From: Anagrus nilaparvatae
Taxonomy: Eukaryota; Arthropoda; Insecta; Hymenoptera; Mymaridae
Assembly: GCA_022575985.1 (NCBI GenBank)
Contig: JAKSXM010000132.1
Location: forward strand, 12,834,001-12,898,000
Reading direction: 5' to 3'
DNA length: 64,000 nt
The translations under genes and the position numbers were made by a program. Position 1 is the stretch's first letter; each line of letters starts with the position of its first letter. The notes beneath the pieces were generated by a model. It had not been told where the DNA came from. It worked only from the letters and a program-made list of their open reading frames with translations, and ran no database searches. Shown here in pieces: positions 52,850 to 63,099 of this stretch.

Positions 52850-55050
52850 TTTTTATAATGGATTTCCTTAAAATTATGACCCTGAAAAACGACAAAACTC
52901 GATTTTTCTCATATAAGGCGTAGTCGAATTTTTGGGGGAAAAATATACAAGAGCCTCTTGTAAATAATATTCAGAAAAACATATTTTGAAAACTGATAAC
53001 CTTTTATAATGGATTTCCTCCAAATTGGGACCCTGAAACACGACAAAAATCAATTTTACTCATATAAGAGGTAATCAAAAGCGAAAATAAATGGTTTCAT
53101 CTGATTCCTGAGGAAAAAATACAGAAGTATCTTTAGTAAATCCTATATATATATAAATCTTTAATTTTGTATGTTTGTCCGAAATGGGTAAACTAAAACG
53201 CGATTAAAGTTAGAGACACGGGGTTTACGGCAAAAGATGGCAAAAATTACGGGTCAAAACATAGGCTAGGTTTCGTTTCGATTGATAACGACAAAAATTT
53301 TTTATGTTGAAAAAACTGAATTTTCAAGAAAAAAATTTTTATCAAATTTTTAAAAAAAACCAAAAAAACAAAAAAACGAAGAAAAATTTTACTCTCAAAA
53401 AGAATTTCATTAGATTCGGGTATATTTTTTACGTATCCACCTAAATTTTCAAGGCGATCGGTTCGATCTGTCAAAAGATACAATAATTTTTCGAAAATTA
53501 TAAAAGTTTAGGACTAATCCTATCCTATCCTATCCTATCCTATCCTATATCCTATATAAATCTTTAATTTTGTATGTTTGTCCGAAATGGGTAAACTAAA
53601 ACGCGATTAAAGTTAGAGACACGGGGTTTACGGCAAAAGATGGCAAAACTTACGGGTCAAAACATAGGCTAGGTTTCGTTTCGATTGATAACGACAAAAA
53701 TTTTTTATGTTGAAAAAACTAAATTTTCAGGAAAAAAATTTTTATAAAATTTAAAAAACAAACCAAAAAAACAAAAAATCGAGGAAAAATTTTACTATCA
53801 AAAACAATTTCATTAGATTCGGGTATATTTTTTACGTATCCACCTAAATTTTCAAGGCGATCGGTTCGATCTGTCAAAAGATACAATAATTTTTCGAAAA
53901 TTATAAAAGTTTAGGACTAATATTATATATATTTCTAATTTTTATCAGTCACTGATGTAGTAACTGAATATAGTAACTAAAAGAAACTTGAACAGCTTTT
54001 ATCATCAAGCAGAACCCTAGAATGGATAGTCGAGGGATACAACGACTGCTTGTGGATCCTATGGAAGTGTAGCGAAGCTTTTTATTGCTGATCACTAATT
54101 ATTAGTCTGGGTTCGTATGCCCGTAATTTTTATGATCCAGTAAATTTTAGATAATACTTCGGGTAAAAACAGGGTTATTTTACAAAATATTGAGTAACAT
54201 AAAACAACATATTTTTGGAAAAATAAAGTCGCAGGGGTCCAGGGGGGCGCAGCCCCCATGGTGGCTGCCGGGGCGAGCGAAGCGAGCCGGAGGCAGCTAG
54301 TAATATATAATTTAGTAAATAATTTTATTTTGAAAACTAATAAACTTTTTTGATTGTTTTCCTTAAAATTGGAACCCTAAAACACGAAAAAAAATCGATT
54401 TTTCGATTATAAGTGGTCAAAAGCTAAAATAAATGGTTTGATCGGATTTCTGGGGAAAAAATACATAATTTCCTTTAGTAAATAATATTCAGAAAAATTT
54501 ATTTTGTAAACTATTATACTTTTATGATTGATTCCCTTAAAATTGGGACACCAAAACATGACAAAAGTCGATTTTTCTCATATAAGAAGTGGTCAAAAGC
54601 TAAAATAAATGGTTTCATCGGATTTATGGGAAAAAAGTATACAAGACCTTCTTTTAAATAATAATCAGAAATACTTATTTTGAGAACTGCTAACTTTTTA
54701 TAATAGATTTCCTTAAAATTGGGACCCTAAAAACCAATGAAATCGATTTTTCTCCTAATAAAACGTGGTCAAAAGCTAAAATAAATGGTTCCATCGAATT
54801 CTTAGGGAAAAAATAGACAAGTCCCTCTTATGAATAATATATAGACAAATTTATTCAGAAAACTACAAAATTTTTAAAATTGGTCCCCTTGAAATTTGGA
54901 CCCTAAAAGGCAACGAAAATCGATTTTTCTCCTACAAAACGTGGTCAAAAACTAAAATAAATGGTTTCATCGGATTGCTGGGGAAAAATACTAAAGTATA
55001 TCAATTGGAACATAATTTTAAACGTAATTTTAATCCACTGGAAAAACTGA
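52850..55050. repeat. Six-unit ~175 bp satellite, split by a Helitron
   Basis: Units carry TTTCCTTAAAATTGGGACCCT at about 52,861, 53,012, 54,356, 54,530, 54,706 and 54,882, then ATCGATTTTTCTC and GGTCAAAAGCTAAAATAAAT. Spacing in the right part is 173-177 bp and 151 bp in the left. The Helitron at 53,141-54,300 interrupts the second unit. Confidence 0.8.
53141..54300 (+). mobile_element. Non-autonomous Helitron with duplicated 5' region
   Basis: Begins TCCTATATATATATAAATCT after an A and ends with a GC-rich hairpin (GCTGCCGGGGCG...CCGGAGGCAGC) and CTAG before a T. TC start, 3' hairpin, CTRR end and insertion between A and T are Helitron hallmarks. Joining the flanks gives AGTAAATAATAT, exactly the satellite sequence seen uninterrupted near 54,480. 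Inside, 53,147-53,516 is repeated at 53,563-53,923, separated by a (TATCC)n array (about 53,516-53,552). No Rep/helicase is encoded. Confidence 0.82.
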
Positions 55051-55100
55051 AAGTTTTGAGAAAATCCCAATTTTAAGGAGGCCAAAAAAAAAACCGATTT

Positions 55101-55148
55101 CTGGCTTTCACCCAGGCGATCCGGGTTCGATTCCCGGTACCGGAACCA
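55101..55148 (-). promoter_or_regulatory. Extended tRNA-Glu primer-binding site
   Basis: On the plus strand this is the 3' half of a tRNA-Glu(UUC): anticodon arm CTGGCTTTCACCCAG, T arm CCGGGTTCGATTCCCGG, acceptor TACCGGA, discriminator A and CCA. On the minus strand it therefore begins TGGTTCCGGTACC, a primer-binding site two bases from an LTR end. Complementarity covers about 47 bases instead of the usual 18. The encoded CCA argues against a nuclear tRNA gene fragment. Confidence 0.65.
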
Positions 55149-55150
55149 CT

Positions 55151-55829
55151 TGTTACGAATATTAGTAAGGGACCAAAATATCGAAAATTGTGGTATATCG
55201 TTGATTTCTTGATGTTGTTCGGCTTTCACTTTTGTTGGCGATTATAAGGTACTCTCGGACCTTTATTGGTATTTTTCGGATATGAAAGGTAGGCAGCGAA
55301 ATGAATTAACAAGTATTATTGATATTATACTTTAATCACGATAAATAGATATCGAGGAAGACTATTACACACTACTGGGATAAAGAGAAAATACTATGTA
55401 AGAGCTCGATAGTAAGAGCCAAACTTAAGTGTTAAACGTAAGAACCCAACGCGTAAGAGAGCCCAGTCATCCTGAACCACGCTTTATATACCCTTTCTGG
55501 TAGGAGTCACAATATTTTCCTAAGGCTGGATTTTAAGTCTCCGCCTAGTTTTTGATTGGTTGCTAAGTGGGATTTCGAAAGCTTATAGGTCAGTTGCTAG
55601 ATTCCATTTAGGATGAGATATTGATTTTTATGTATTTTAAGGATGGTGAGCTTTTTAATTAACTTAGTTTTATGACTATTGAGGGTGTGTTTTAAGGGTG
55701 CGTTTTAAGGGTGCGTTTTATAGTTGTTGCATGTCTGTAAATATGGTAGGGTGGTTTGAAATTAATTTTTGGTATATGGGTGTGTTTAGATGGGTGTATT
55801 ATATGGGTAAATCCCCTGTTTCCGTCACA
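55151..55829 (-). mobile_element. LTR of a Gypsy-like retrotransposon (minus strand)
   Basis: Read on the minus strand it starts TGTGACGGAAACAGGGGATT and ends TTCGTAACA, inverse TGTKACG termini. It has a TATA box (TATATAAAGC, 55,481-55,490) about 340 bases in and ATTAAA further on. It is followed by CT as minus-strand spacer AG and the tRNA-Glu primer site. It is GC-richer than its surroundings. The internal region after the primer site is satellite, so only the LTR and leader edge remain. Outer boundary 55,829 is inferred from the TGTGACG terminus. Confidence 0.6.
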
Positions 55830-56561
55830 CGTGGGCTCAAAAATCGATGTTTTGGTATAAATCCAACGAGAAACTTATTTTTTTTACTTATATTTTAGAG
55901 TTCTGCAGGCGCGTTAGGAATCCCGGATACTTCGAAAAAAAAGCCAGTCTTATAAAAAAATTCAAATCATCATTATTCAAATTATGAAAATATTGACAGC
56001 AAACGCTTAAAGTAGCTGGATAGAAGGTCCGGATAGAAAATTCGTAGACATTATTTAGTGTAGAAAAGACCCTAACATACAGTTTTTTTTGTCATTTTGA
56101 TCGCATAATAAAACGCTTCCTTTTTTCTTTATTAAAATGTTGAAAAAAAGAGTGAAAAAAACAGTTCAAATTTAAAATTGAAAGATGTTAAATACCTATT
56201 AAATACCATAAACTTTAAATAATATGTTGTTAATAAAATTCTCGATAAAATTATACATATTTAAGTACTTTGACATTTTTTATTCATTGACCAGGTCCTA
56301 TTTCCTTGAAATTATTCAAAAGGCATAAAAAAATCAAATTATCCTTTAATACCTTCATTTAATGATTTTAAATGACATTTAAAATTTTCCTAATTTTTTT
56401 TTTCATTCCGCAGATCTCTCAAGATCTCTTTAGATCTCCCAAATTTTTCGATCTATTTAGATCTCTAGAGATCTCCGGAGATCTCTTTTTATCTCTAGAG
56501 ATCTCTAGAGATCTCTTTTGATCTTTGGAGATCTAAAGAGATCTATCGAAAATTCGTCGGG

Positions 56562-57750
56562 ATTGACTCTAATAATATTTCTACTAATAAAAATTTTAAT
56601 CAAAATAGCTTTACTAATTACACTAATTTACTAATTACCTAATTTTAACAAAGTTGGTGCAGAACTAGCGAGCATCTCTGATAGGATAGATCTATATCCA
56701 ATATAGATATTATAGTACAACTGATAGTAATTTAAACTCAATTTTGATTAAAGCCATAAATTATTATGAAATCTCCAACATACTTAAAATATGGGTGACA
56801 AAAGTGGTGGTGTTGATAAAATTAACATAAAAATACTAAAAACTTTATCTTCATTTATAGTAAAACCATTAGCTTTTATTTTTAATTCTTGTATATCTAA
56901 ATGAATTTGGCCAAATGAACTAAAAAAGGCTGAAATTATTCCTGTATTTAAAAATATTGATAAAAGTACTATGAGTAATTATAGGCCTCGTTCTCGTCAA
57001 TGTCAATATTTCATTAATATCAAATATTGCTAAGATTTGTGAAAAAATCATCTTTCTCAAGTTACATTCCTTTTTAAATAAAAATAAAATTATTTCTGAA
57101 AATCAATTTGGCCTTATGAGTGGTATAGGTACTAAGTAAACTTTGCATAAAGTATCTGATTTGATTTACAACTGATTAAATGAGTACAGTGCAGTGATCG
57201 GGACGTTCTTGGACCTCTCAAAAGCATTTGATACTGTAAATTATCAAATTTTACTACAAAAACTTGAAAAATATGGAGTTAGAGGTACTCCTCTAAAATT
57301 GTTCAAAAATTATCAGCTGAATCGTTAGCATGGAGTCAGACTTGGGGATATAGTGAGTGAGTATGAGGTCATTAATGTGGTTGTACCGCAGGGTTCCATT
57401 CTGGATCTATATCTGTTCCTCATTTACGTTATTAACCTGCTCTGCTTGGTTCCTAGTGTCTTTTCGTATGCTGATGATACAGAGGTATTCTCTGTTAAAA
57501 AAACTTGGAATTCAGCTAAAAATACAATAAATGATGCGCTTAACCTTATTAATATTTGATTTATTAACAACAAACCGACTCTAAATCTTAATAAAACCAC
57601 GTTTATTACTTTTTGCTGTTATAAAAACAGCCTCCCTAATGCCAACTTTAGTGTTAAAATCTCAAATCATATTTTAAACAAGTCTTGCAAGTATCTGGGA
57701 ATTTATTTTGAGCAGTTCATGCTATGGAATGCTCAAATATAAATTAAAAC
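56562..57750 (+). pseudogene. LINE reverse transcriptase (Jockey/CR1-like), decayed
   Basis: Resumes the LINE ORF: DSNNISTNKNF, later GDKSGGVDKINIKILKTL, ELKKAEIIPVFKN with NYRP, FLDLSKAFDTVNYQILLQKL, VVVPQGSILDLYLFLIYV and the catalytic SYADDTEVF, then KYLGIYF. These are RT motifs 1-7 of non-LTR elements in order. Several frameshifts and stops (for example near 57,150, 57,327, 57,557) show it is dead. A G10 run at about 57,944 and AT-rich DNA follow. Confidence 0.8.
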
Positions 57751-58284
57751 ATATGAATAAACATATTCTAAAAATCATGTACGGCTCACTATTTCTTGGA
57801 GTAGCATTGTATGCATTCTCTGTATTGGAATGTGCTTATGATAATATTCTAAAAATCTTACACAGTTTTCAGAATAAAATTTTAAAAATTATTCGAATTG
57901 ATATTTGTACATTTTTCAATATAAAGCAGCTATTTAGACTTAAGGGGGGGGGGGGTATGGTCTGTGATGCATTTTTGGTAAGAAAATTTTTAAGATTTTT
58001 TTTTATGTATCTGGTAAAAGTAAGGTAAACGGGCAAAGATCTATACTAAAGAACCACTTTTCAGGAGTATCCGAAAAAATTTTTATAAAAAATTTTGAAA
58101 TTTGACCATTTTGCCATTAATTTTATGTTGGACGTTTTTGGTAAAAAATAAATTTGCGGTGAGACACATAGCTAATAGCTGCATCATCTGAAACAAAAAA
58201 ACTAAAAAGATTTTAATATTAAATTTTTCAGTTATTTCTATTAATCGCCCATATTTTTCTAAGTATATATATTATTATTTTTGA

Positions 58285-58744
58285 TTTTATTGACCTGTAC
58301 TGGGCATAATTGTTAAATGAATCATGTTAAATTAAATTGTCCTATCTTGATATGTGTATGTTTTTAAATAACATCCCTTTTTTTATTAAGACATAATGGC
58401 TATAGTATCTCGCAAGTGATAAAATAGGCATTCGTTCACTATATAAGAAAAATTAAAGACGTAGTACACCAGCGTCTGTGGCACACACCAACACACTCAG
58501 CCACACTGAGGAGATCTATGTGTTGGTGCTGATCGAAACGCTGCAGGTACCTTCTGTACCTACATTAACAACCGCGTATTTTTGAAAAATAATTTTTAAA
58601 TGTATTTAAAAATTATATAATATTGCCGCTTGATATGTCTTAATAAAAAAAGGGATGTTATTTAAAAACATACACATATCAAGATAGGACAATTTAATTT
58701 AACATGATTCATTTAACAATTATGCCCAGTACAGGTCAATAAAA
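58285..58744. mobile_element. Inverted-repeat unit enclosing a hammerhead ribozyme
   Basis: Perfect or near-perfect 111 bp arms (58,285-58,395 and 58,634-58,744, outer ends TTTTATTGACCTGTACTGGG) flank a 238 bp GC-richer core. The core has a TATA-like TATATAAG at 58,439-58,446, the ribozyme at 58,470-58,543 and a small hairpin AGGTAC-CTTCT-GTACCT just after it. No ORF and no clear target duplication. Confidence 0.7.
58470..58543 (+). ncRNA. Hammerhead ribozyme (type III topology)
   Basis: All core elements are present in order. Stem III CAGCG (58,470-58,474) pairs with CGCTG (58,539-58,543). Cleavage triplet G-U-C ends at 58,476. Stem I TGTGGC (58,477-58,482) pairs with GCCACA (58,500-58,505). 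Next comes the box CTGAGGA (58,506-58,512). Stem II GATC (58,513-58,516) pairs with GATC (58,531-58,534). The box GAAA is at 58,535-58,538. Loop I contains CACCAACACA (58,486-58,495), an exact complement of TGTGTTGGTG in loop II (58,519-58,528), so the loops can kiss over ten pairs. Known hammerheads self-cleave 3' of the H of the NUH triplet, which predicts a cut after 58,476. Ends open in stem III, hence type III. Activity is inferred. Confidence 0.85.
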
Positions 58745-58859
58745 AGATTTTGTTAGTCAATAAGTTTCTTGAGATAGTGACGTCGATTTTTTTTAATTAT
58801 TTCGATTTTTTAATTTTCGGTGTGAGTTTATACTCAAAAACACAGATATTCAAAAAAAA

Positions 58860-59720
58860 ATTCTTTTCTTCCGTTTTGTACTCTCTGGAGCGGTGCCTCC
58901 CTCTTCTAGTCAACTAGGCTTCACTGATAATGATCATTTTTATGAGTACTTTATCCAAAGCGATTGATAACACTTTTTGTTCAGGACAGGCACAGTCAAC
59001 CACGAAGAATCATACTCTTTTTCACACAGAGCCGATAGCAAGTGGGGGACATCGATCCAAAGAGCCCATAAGCAGCAGATTAATAAACTTTGGGAGCTAC
59101 CAAAAGACATTTAAGCACCTAGGTGCAAACCTTAGGGTAAAAAACCCTCCACGGCAGACACTTGTTCCAGCGGAGATTCCCCCCAGCACGGCACGGGAAA
59201 CAACTTATGGAATAGTACAGTTGCGGTTATTTAAAACAACATCTGGTATTTCATTTTATACTAGAAGCCATTCTAAGAACGAGCAACTCAGTCAGCTACA
59301 TCGAACTAAGGACAACCATTAAGCACCTATATCTTAAAGAACAAGTACCCAATGGCGATAGCTCACCCTTGTGGAGGAACTATTCAATAGTACAGTGTAG
59401 ACAGAGTCGCCAAAACCCAGAAAGACCCAATACTCCCCAGTGTGGATGTAACCATCCTCCAACAAATTATCTAGCTTAGGCTATTCCACCTAGCGTAAAA
59501 AATAGTAAAATCCCATTAGATTGAAATCGCTTCCCTAGCCTGCCAAACCATTAAGGTTCCAACCAAGTGCCAGTGCCATAGCTCCCGTTACCCGCTTGCT
59601 TAGCATTCAAGTATTTCCTGATTTACTAGTACTCAGGAATTTCCTTATTCTTTGCCTTCAGAAAAATCCTGATTGCTTAGCATTCAGGAAAATCCTGGTT
59701 GCTTAGTGGTTTAGGATATC
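58860..59720. other. GC-richer unassigned segment
   Basis: Base composition is clearly less AT-rich than the surroundings. A 130-residue plus frame (58,930-59,322) contains EPIASGGHRSKEPISS and TLVPAEIPPSTARETT but no family signature I recognise. Short repeats TGCTTAGCATTCAGGAAAAT and variants occur at about 59,595-59,705. It may derive from a retroelement untranslated region or gag; the function is unknown. Confidence 0.35.
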
Positions 59721-60019
59721 ATAATTGGGCGATAATTGAAAATGTTAGGCTGTTGTTATTGTGTATAATTTCATTAGGCTGTATACATATAAATAATCAT
59801 AGCAACGGGCAAGTTGCTCCGGACTAGTCGAAAAAAGGCAGGACTTCCATAATTTGTTATAATAGTAATTTAAAATTTTTAAATTTTACTATTTAATCGT
59901 CTTTCGTTTCAAATTAAAAAAATAGATCCCTGCTAAAGGCTAATTGGTAAAAATATTAAATAATATTAAAAAGAAATTTTTATCAGATATTGATCATGGC
60001 TTGCTGCCTTCACTGATCG

Positions 60020-60335
60020 TGTGCATGTTCTATCATTGCGCGCTTGGAAATGGCTTTGTTACCTTTACTTATGACATGTACGGTGAGTTTCTTAACGCTT
60101 TTGTCTATATTTGAATTTAATTTTCCATTCTTTGAAGAAACAATAAACTTTTTGAAATATAGGTTAGTATTATTTAAGGCATTTGCTTTTTTTTTAAGAA
60201 GATGATTTAATAGCTTTGTCATCGGCTAATAAAAAAGTGTAGATTTTTATCTTTGAGCATATCATTTATAAAAAAAAAAGAGAGCTGAATCCAAAATGGA
60301 ACCTCGTAGGACCCCCGAATTTATTTTTTTTTTTT
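60020..60335 (-). pseudogene. LINE reverse transcriptase fragment
   Basis: Minus strand: GVLRGSILDSALFF, INDMLKDKNLHFFI and, one base out of frame, ADDKAI. These are the PQGS-type and ADD motifs of a non-LTR reverse transcriptase. Frameshifts are present and both ends are missing. Confidence 0.6.
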
Positions 60336-60549
60336 TTTTTGGAATTTCTGTTTTTGACTGTTACTATAAATTTTCTGTGAAAAAGGTAATTTGTAAGAAT
60401 TTTTATTATTTAAAGCAGAAATTTATATTTATAATATACTTTATGTATTAGGCAATGGTGCCACGACGTTTCTTCATTTGATTTGTTTTCCTTGTCAAGC
60501 TAAAATTACGTAATTAATAAAAATTATTCTTACAATATTAAAAACTTTA

Positions 60550-60713
60550 TAAGAGCGGTGTATGGCTCTGGGGTTAGCGTTTGTGCCTGGCGTCCTAAGG
60601 GTCCCGGGTTCAAATCCCGCTGCCGCCAATAATAATTTTAAGTTTTTTTCTGAAAAGATTAAACTCTTACAATTATTTCCATCACGCTCAGGATGTATTT
60701 TACATCATAATGC

Positions 60714-60747
<34 letters not shown>

Positions 60748-61120
60748 CATTATGAGGAAAAACACAGCCGGCTTAACTATACAGAAGGTTTTCAGCAGTT
60801 TCCCTTCTGTCTTGGCGAATGCATAGTTAAGTACCCAAACACCTTAAAGTCGGCTGCTGACGCATCTAGTCCCACATCCAAACACAAACTATCCCGCCCT
60901 TATAAATCCTACAGCTCTCCTTCAATTGCAAAAAGTGCAATCACATCCCTGATTTTGAATAGATAATAGTTTCAAGAAGGAATTCGTTGTATATCTGTAT
61001 ATATAGTGGTTCCTTTGAGAAATAAATTAAAACAGTGCGGTGGTGTGACTGCAGTTGTAATGGTTGGCGACCTCTATCAACAGTTCCCGCATGGGGCTTT
61101 AGTATAGAGGATAAACAAAG
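60550..61120 (+). mobile_element. tRNA-headed retroposon (SINE) with 18 bp target duplication
   Basis: ACAATATTAAAAACTTTA flanks it on both sides (60,532-60,549 and 61,121-61,138). The head (about 60,553-60,632) is tRNA-like, with an A-box-like TGGCTCTGGGG (60,563) and a perfect B box GGTTCAAATCC (60,607-60,617), so RNA polymerase III can be inferred. A body with an internal A run of about 28 follows, then a GC-richer tail ending GATAAACAAAG. The 134-residue frame inside (with a polylysine tract) is a translation of the SINE, not a gene. Confidence 0.82.
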
Positions 61121-61138
61121 ACAATATTAAAAACTTTA

Positions 61139-63099
61139 CAAATGTAAATTTATTAATTTAACAAAACTTGTGCGTATAATTTTTATAAACACATATTAAT
61201 GAGTCTGATGTGAAACTGAGACAATTTTATATTTTTATTGAATACAAGTATAAAAATTCAAATTACATATATACGTTTGATATTACACATATACCTTTAC
61301 GTTAGATATAACACATATAATTAAACTCATGTCCTATAATTACCATTATTGATTAAAGTTTAATAATTTTATAAATTTATATATTTACTTTTTTTAATTC
61401 AACTTTATATATATTAATAATTCTTAGTGGAACTTTACAAATGGAAAGTTAAAAGTCGGGGATTTAAAAAAACCAATTTGGTTGGGTTTGGTATACGATA
61501 ATATGATACCGTGCTATTTTTAAGGTTTTAAGTTCAAAGTTTACAAACTTTTCTTGGCATCTAATGGAAATTTTGACCAAATTTTTGGATTCCTCGAGAA
61601 GTTTTACTAAAGACCCTGTTTGATGAGAACAGTGAGCGAAGTAAAGCTGGCCTTGACTTTGCGCATTGTTTAGTTTCATACCTTAATTTAAGTTATGACC
61701 CTGACCACTGCCTCAACCGCGAATATTCCTCACTTTGAGCTAATATATATATGGGGAGAAGCTGATTTTAACACTTGCGTGAGCGATTTATACTAAGAAG
61801 CTACTAATCCCCTGAAAATACTAAAAACTCATATCGTTTTCTCTACCAACTACATATAAAAAAAAGAGATAACGTTTACTATTTTGAAAAAAATTAGATT
61901 TTTTGCATTATCTAAATCCATTTATCTCGTGAATTACGATTAACAAAAGCTTAAACTTTGACGATTAAAAAAAGTTCATTTCTTTATTCTTGTGCAAATA
62001 TAATAAATCTTCGCCAAATCGAAGGAAGAAATAGTCATACAGCAAATTAGTGGCCTCCGAAAGTATTACTTTGCACACTTATAAAGAAAACTACTATTTA
62101 AAACGCGTTTTTAAAAAAACTGTGATTTGATACAGGATGGCGAAGTAGAAACAAAAATAACTCCTACCTCTAACGCTCCGTTATAACTCCAGTGACCTAC
62201 GACCGCTTACGTTATCTATGTTTGTACCTCAGCATTCTATTTTTAAAACAGTATCCTTAGAAACTTATGTTTTAAAAAATACTATCATATAACAAGTTTA
62301 CTAAGATATTTTATGTATAAAAACATATAAGATGTCCCGTAAAGGAAAGAAAATAGTCTTTTTTTGCCCTAGATATAAAGAAGGTTTTTATAAATTATTT
62401 TAAATAGGAACAGACGGAAAATAGTAATAATTTTTTTTTACTTTTTAATTTGATATATTAAAGGTATATCTCTCTATATTATATGAAGATTTTTTGTCAA
62501 CGTGTCTGACCAGTTCACCATGTGTTTACCACAATGTGCCCACCACCGTTTCCCAACCCTCTATGTACCCACCCTCATGTCGAAATTACCATTAGAAAAA
62601 CTAATAATAGATGGCTACCAATAATGACACAAAAAATTACATACTTAAAAAATGTACTTTTCAAACAATTGCCTCATTATGTTATAATGAATTAATTGAT
62701 AATATAATTGAAGAATTAATAAATAACAATTCGTCATCATTTAAGTATTTAAAAATTTATTATTGTAAATAAAAAAATTACAAAAAAAAATTATTTTTTT
62801 TAATTAATATAATAAATTTACCAGTTAAAAAAATATTTTAAATATACTACTACTTTGTAAGCTAAATTCTGGGGATCAAATGAGTGTCCCGAGGATAAAA
62901 GTCCTAGGGGAGAAACGTCCTTGGGGGGAAACTGTCTTTATGGAAAGGTTAAAAGAGGTGAAGTTGACGTTGCACTTATCGAAAATTTATGTGACATAGG
63001 TCGATTACTAGTGGATTTGCAACATGACGAGGTTTCTATATGAAAGAAGTTAATTATCTCTAAGTTAATTATCTAAGTCACAATATAGAAATACTTTTA
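61139..63099. other. AT-rich region without recognised genes
   Basis: No ORF with a family signature. Near 62,500-62,590 a GC-richer patch repeats CCACC/CCCACC phrases. Near 62,880-62,960 there are GTCCTAGGGGAGAAACGTCC-like repeats. The rest is low complexity. Confidence 0.45.

Larger units (their letters stand above)
52336..56561. mobile_element. 4.2 kb element, TIR CCCGACGAATTTTCGA, inserted in the LINE
   Basis: Inverse ends CCCGACGAATTTTCGATAGA, subterminal GATCTC/GAGATC arrays, and arms pairing for about 500 bp (52,336-52,850 with about 56,000-56,561). Flanking AT (52,334-52,335 and 56,562-56,563) is a 2 bp duplication. It shares its termini with 18,448-20,087 but has an unrelated interior: a ~175 bp satellite, a Helitron, and an LTR with a tRNA-Glu primer site. 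No transposase frame found. Confidence 0.8.

Noticed and set aside
55101..55148. tRNA-Glu gene
   Set aside because: The 5' half is absent and a genomic CCA is present; adjacency to an LTR end fits a primer-binding site better.
60553..60632. Functional tRNA gene
   Set aside because: Acceptor and T stems have mismatches and the unit continues as a retroposon with an 18 bp target duplication.
60562..60966. 134-residue frame with a polylysine tract
   Set aside because: Lies wholly inside the tRNA-headed retroposon between its target duplications; the lysines are the internal A run.
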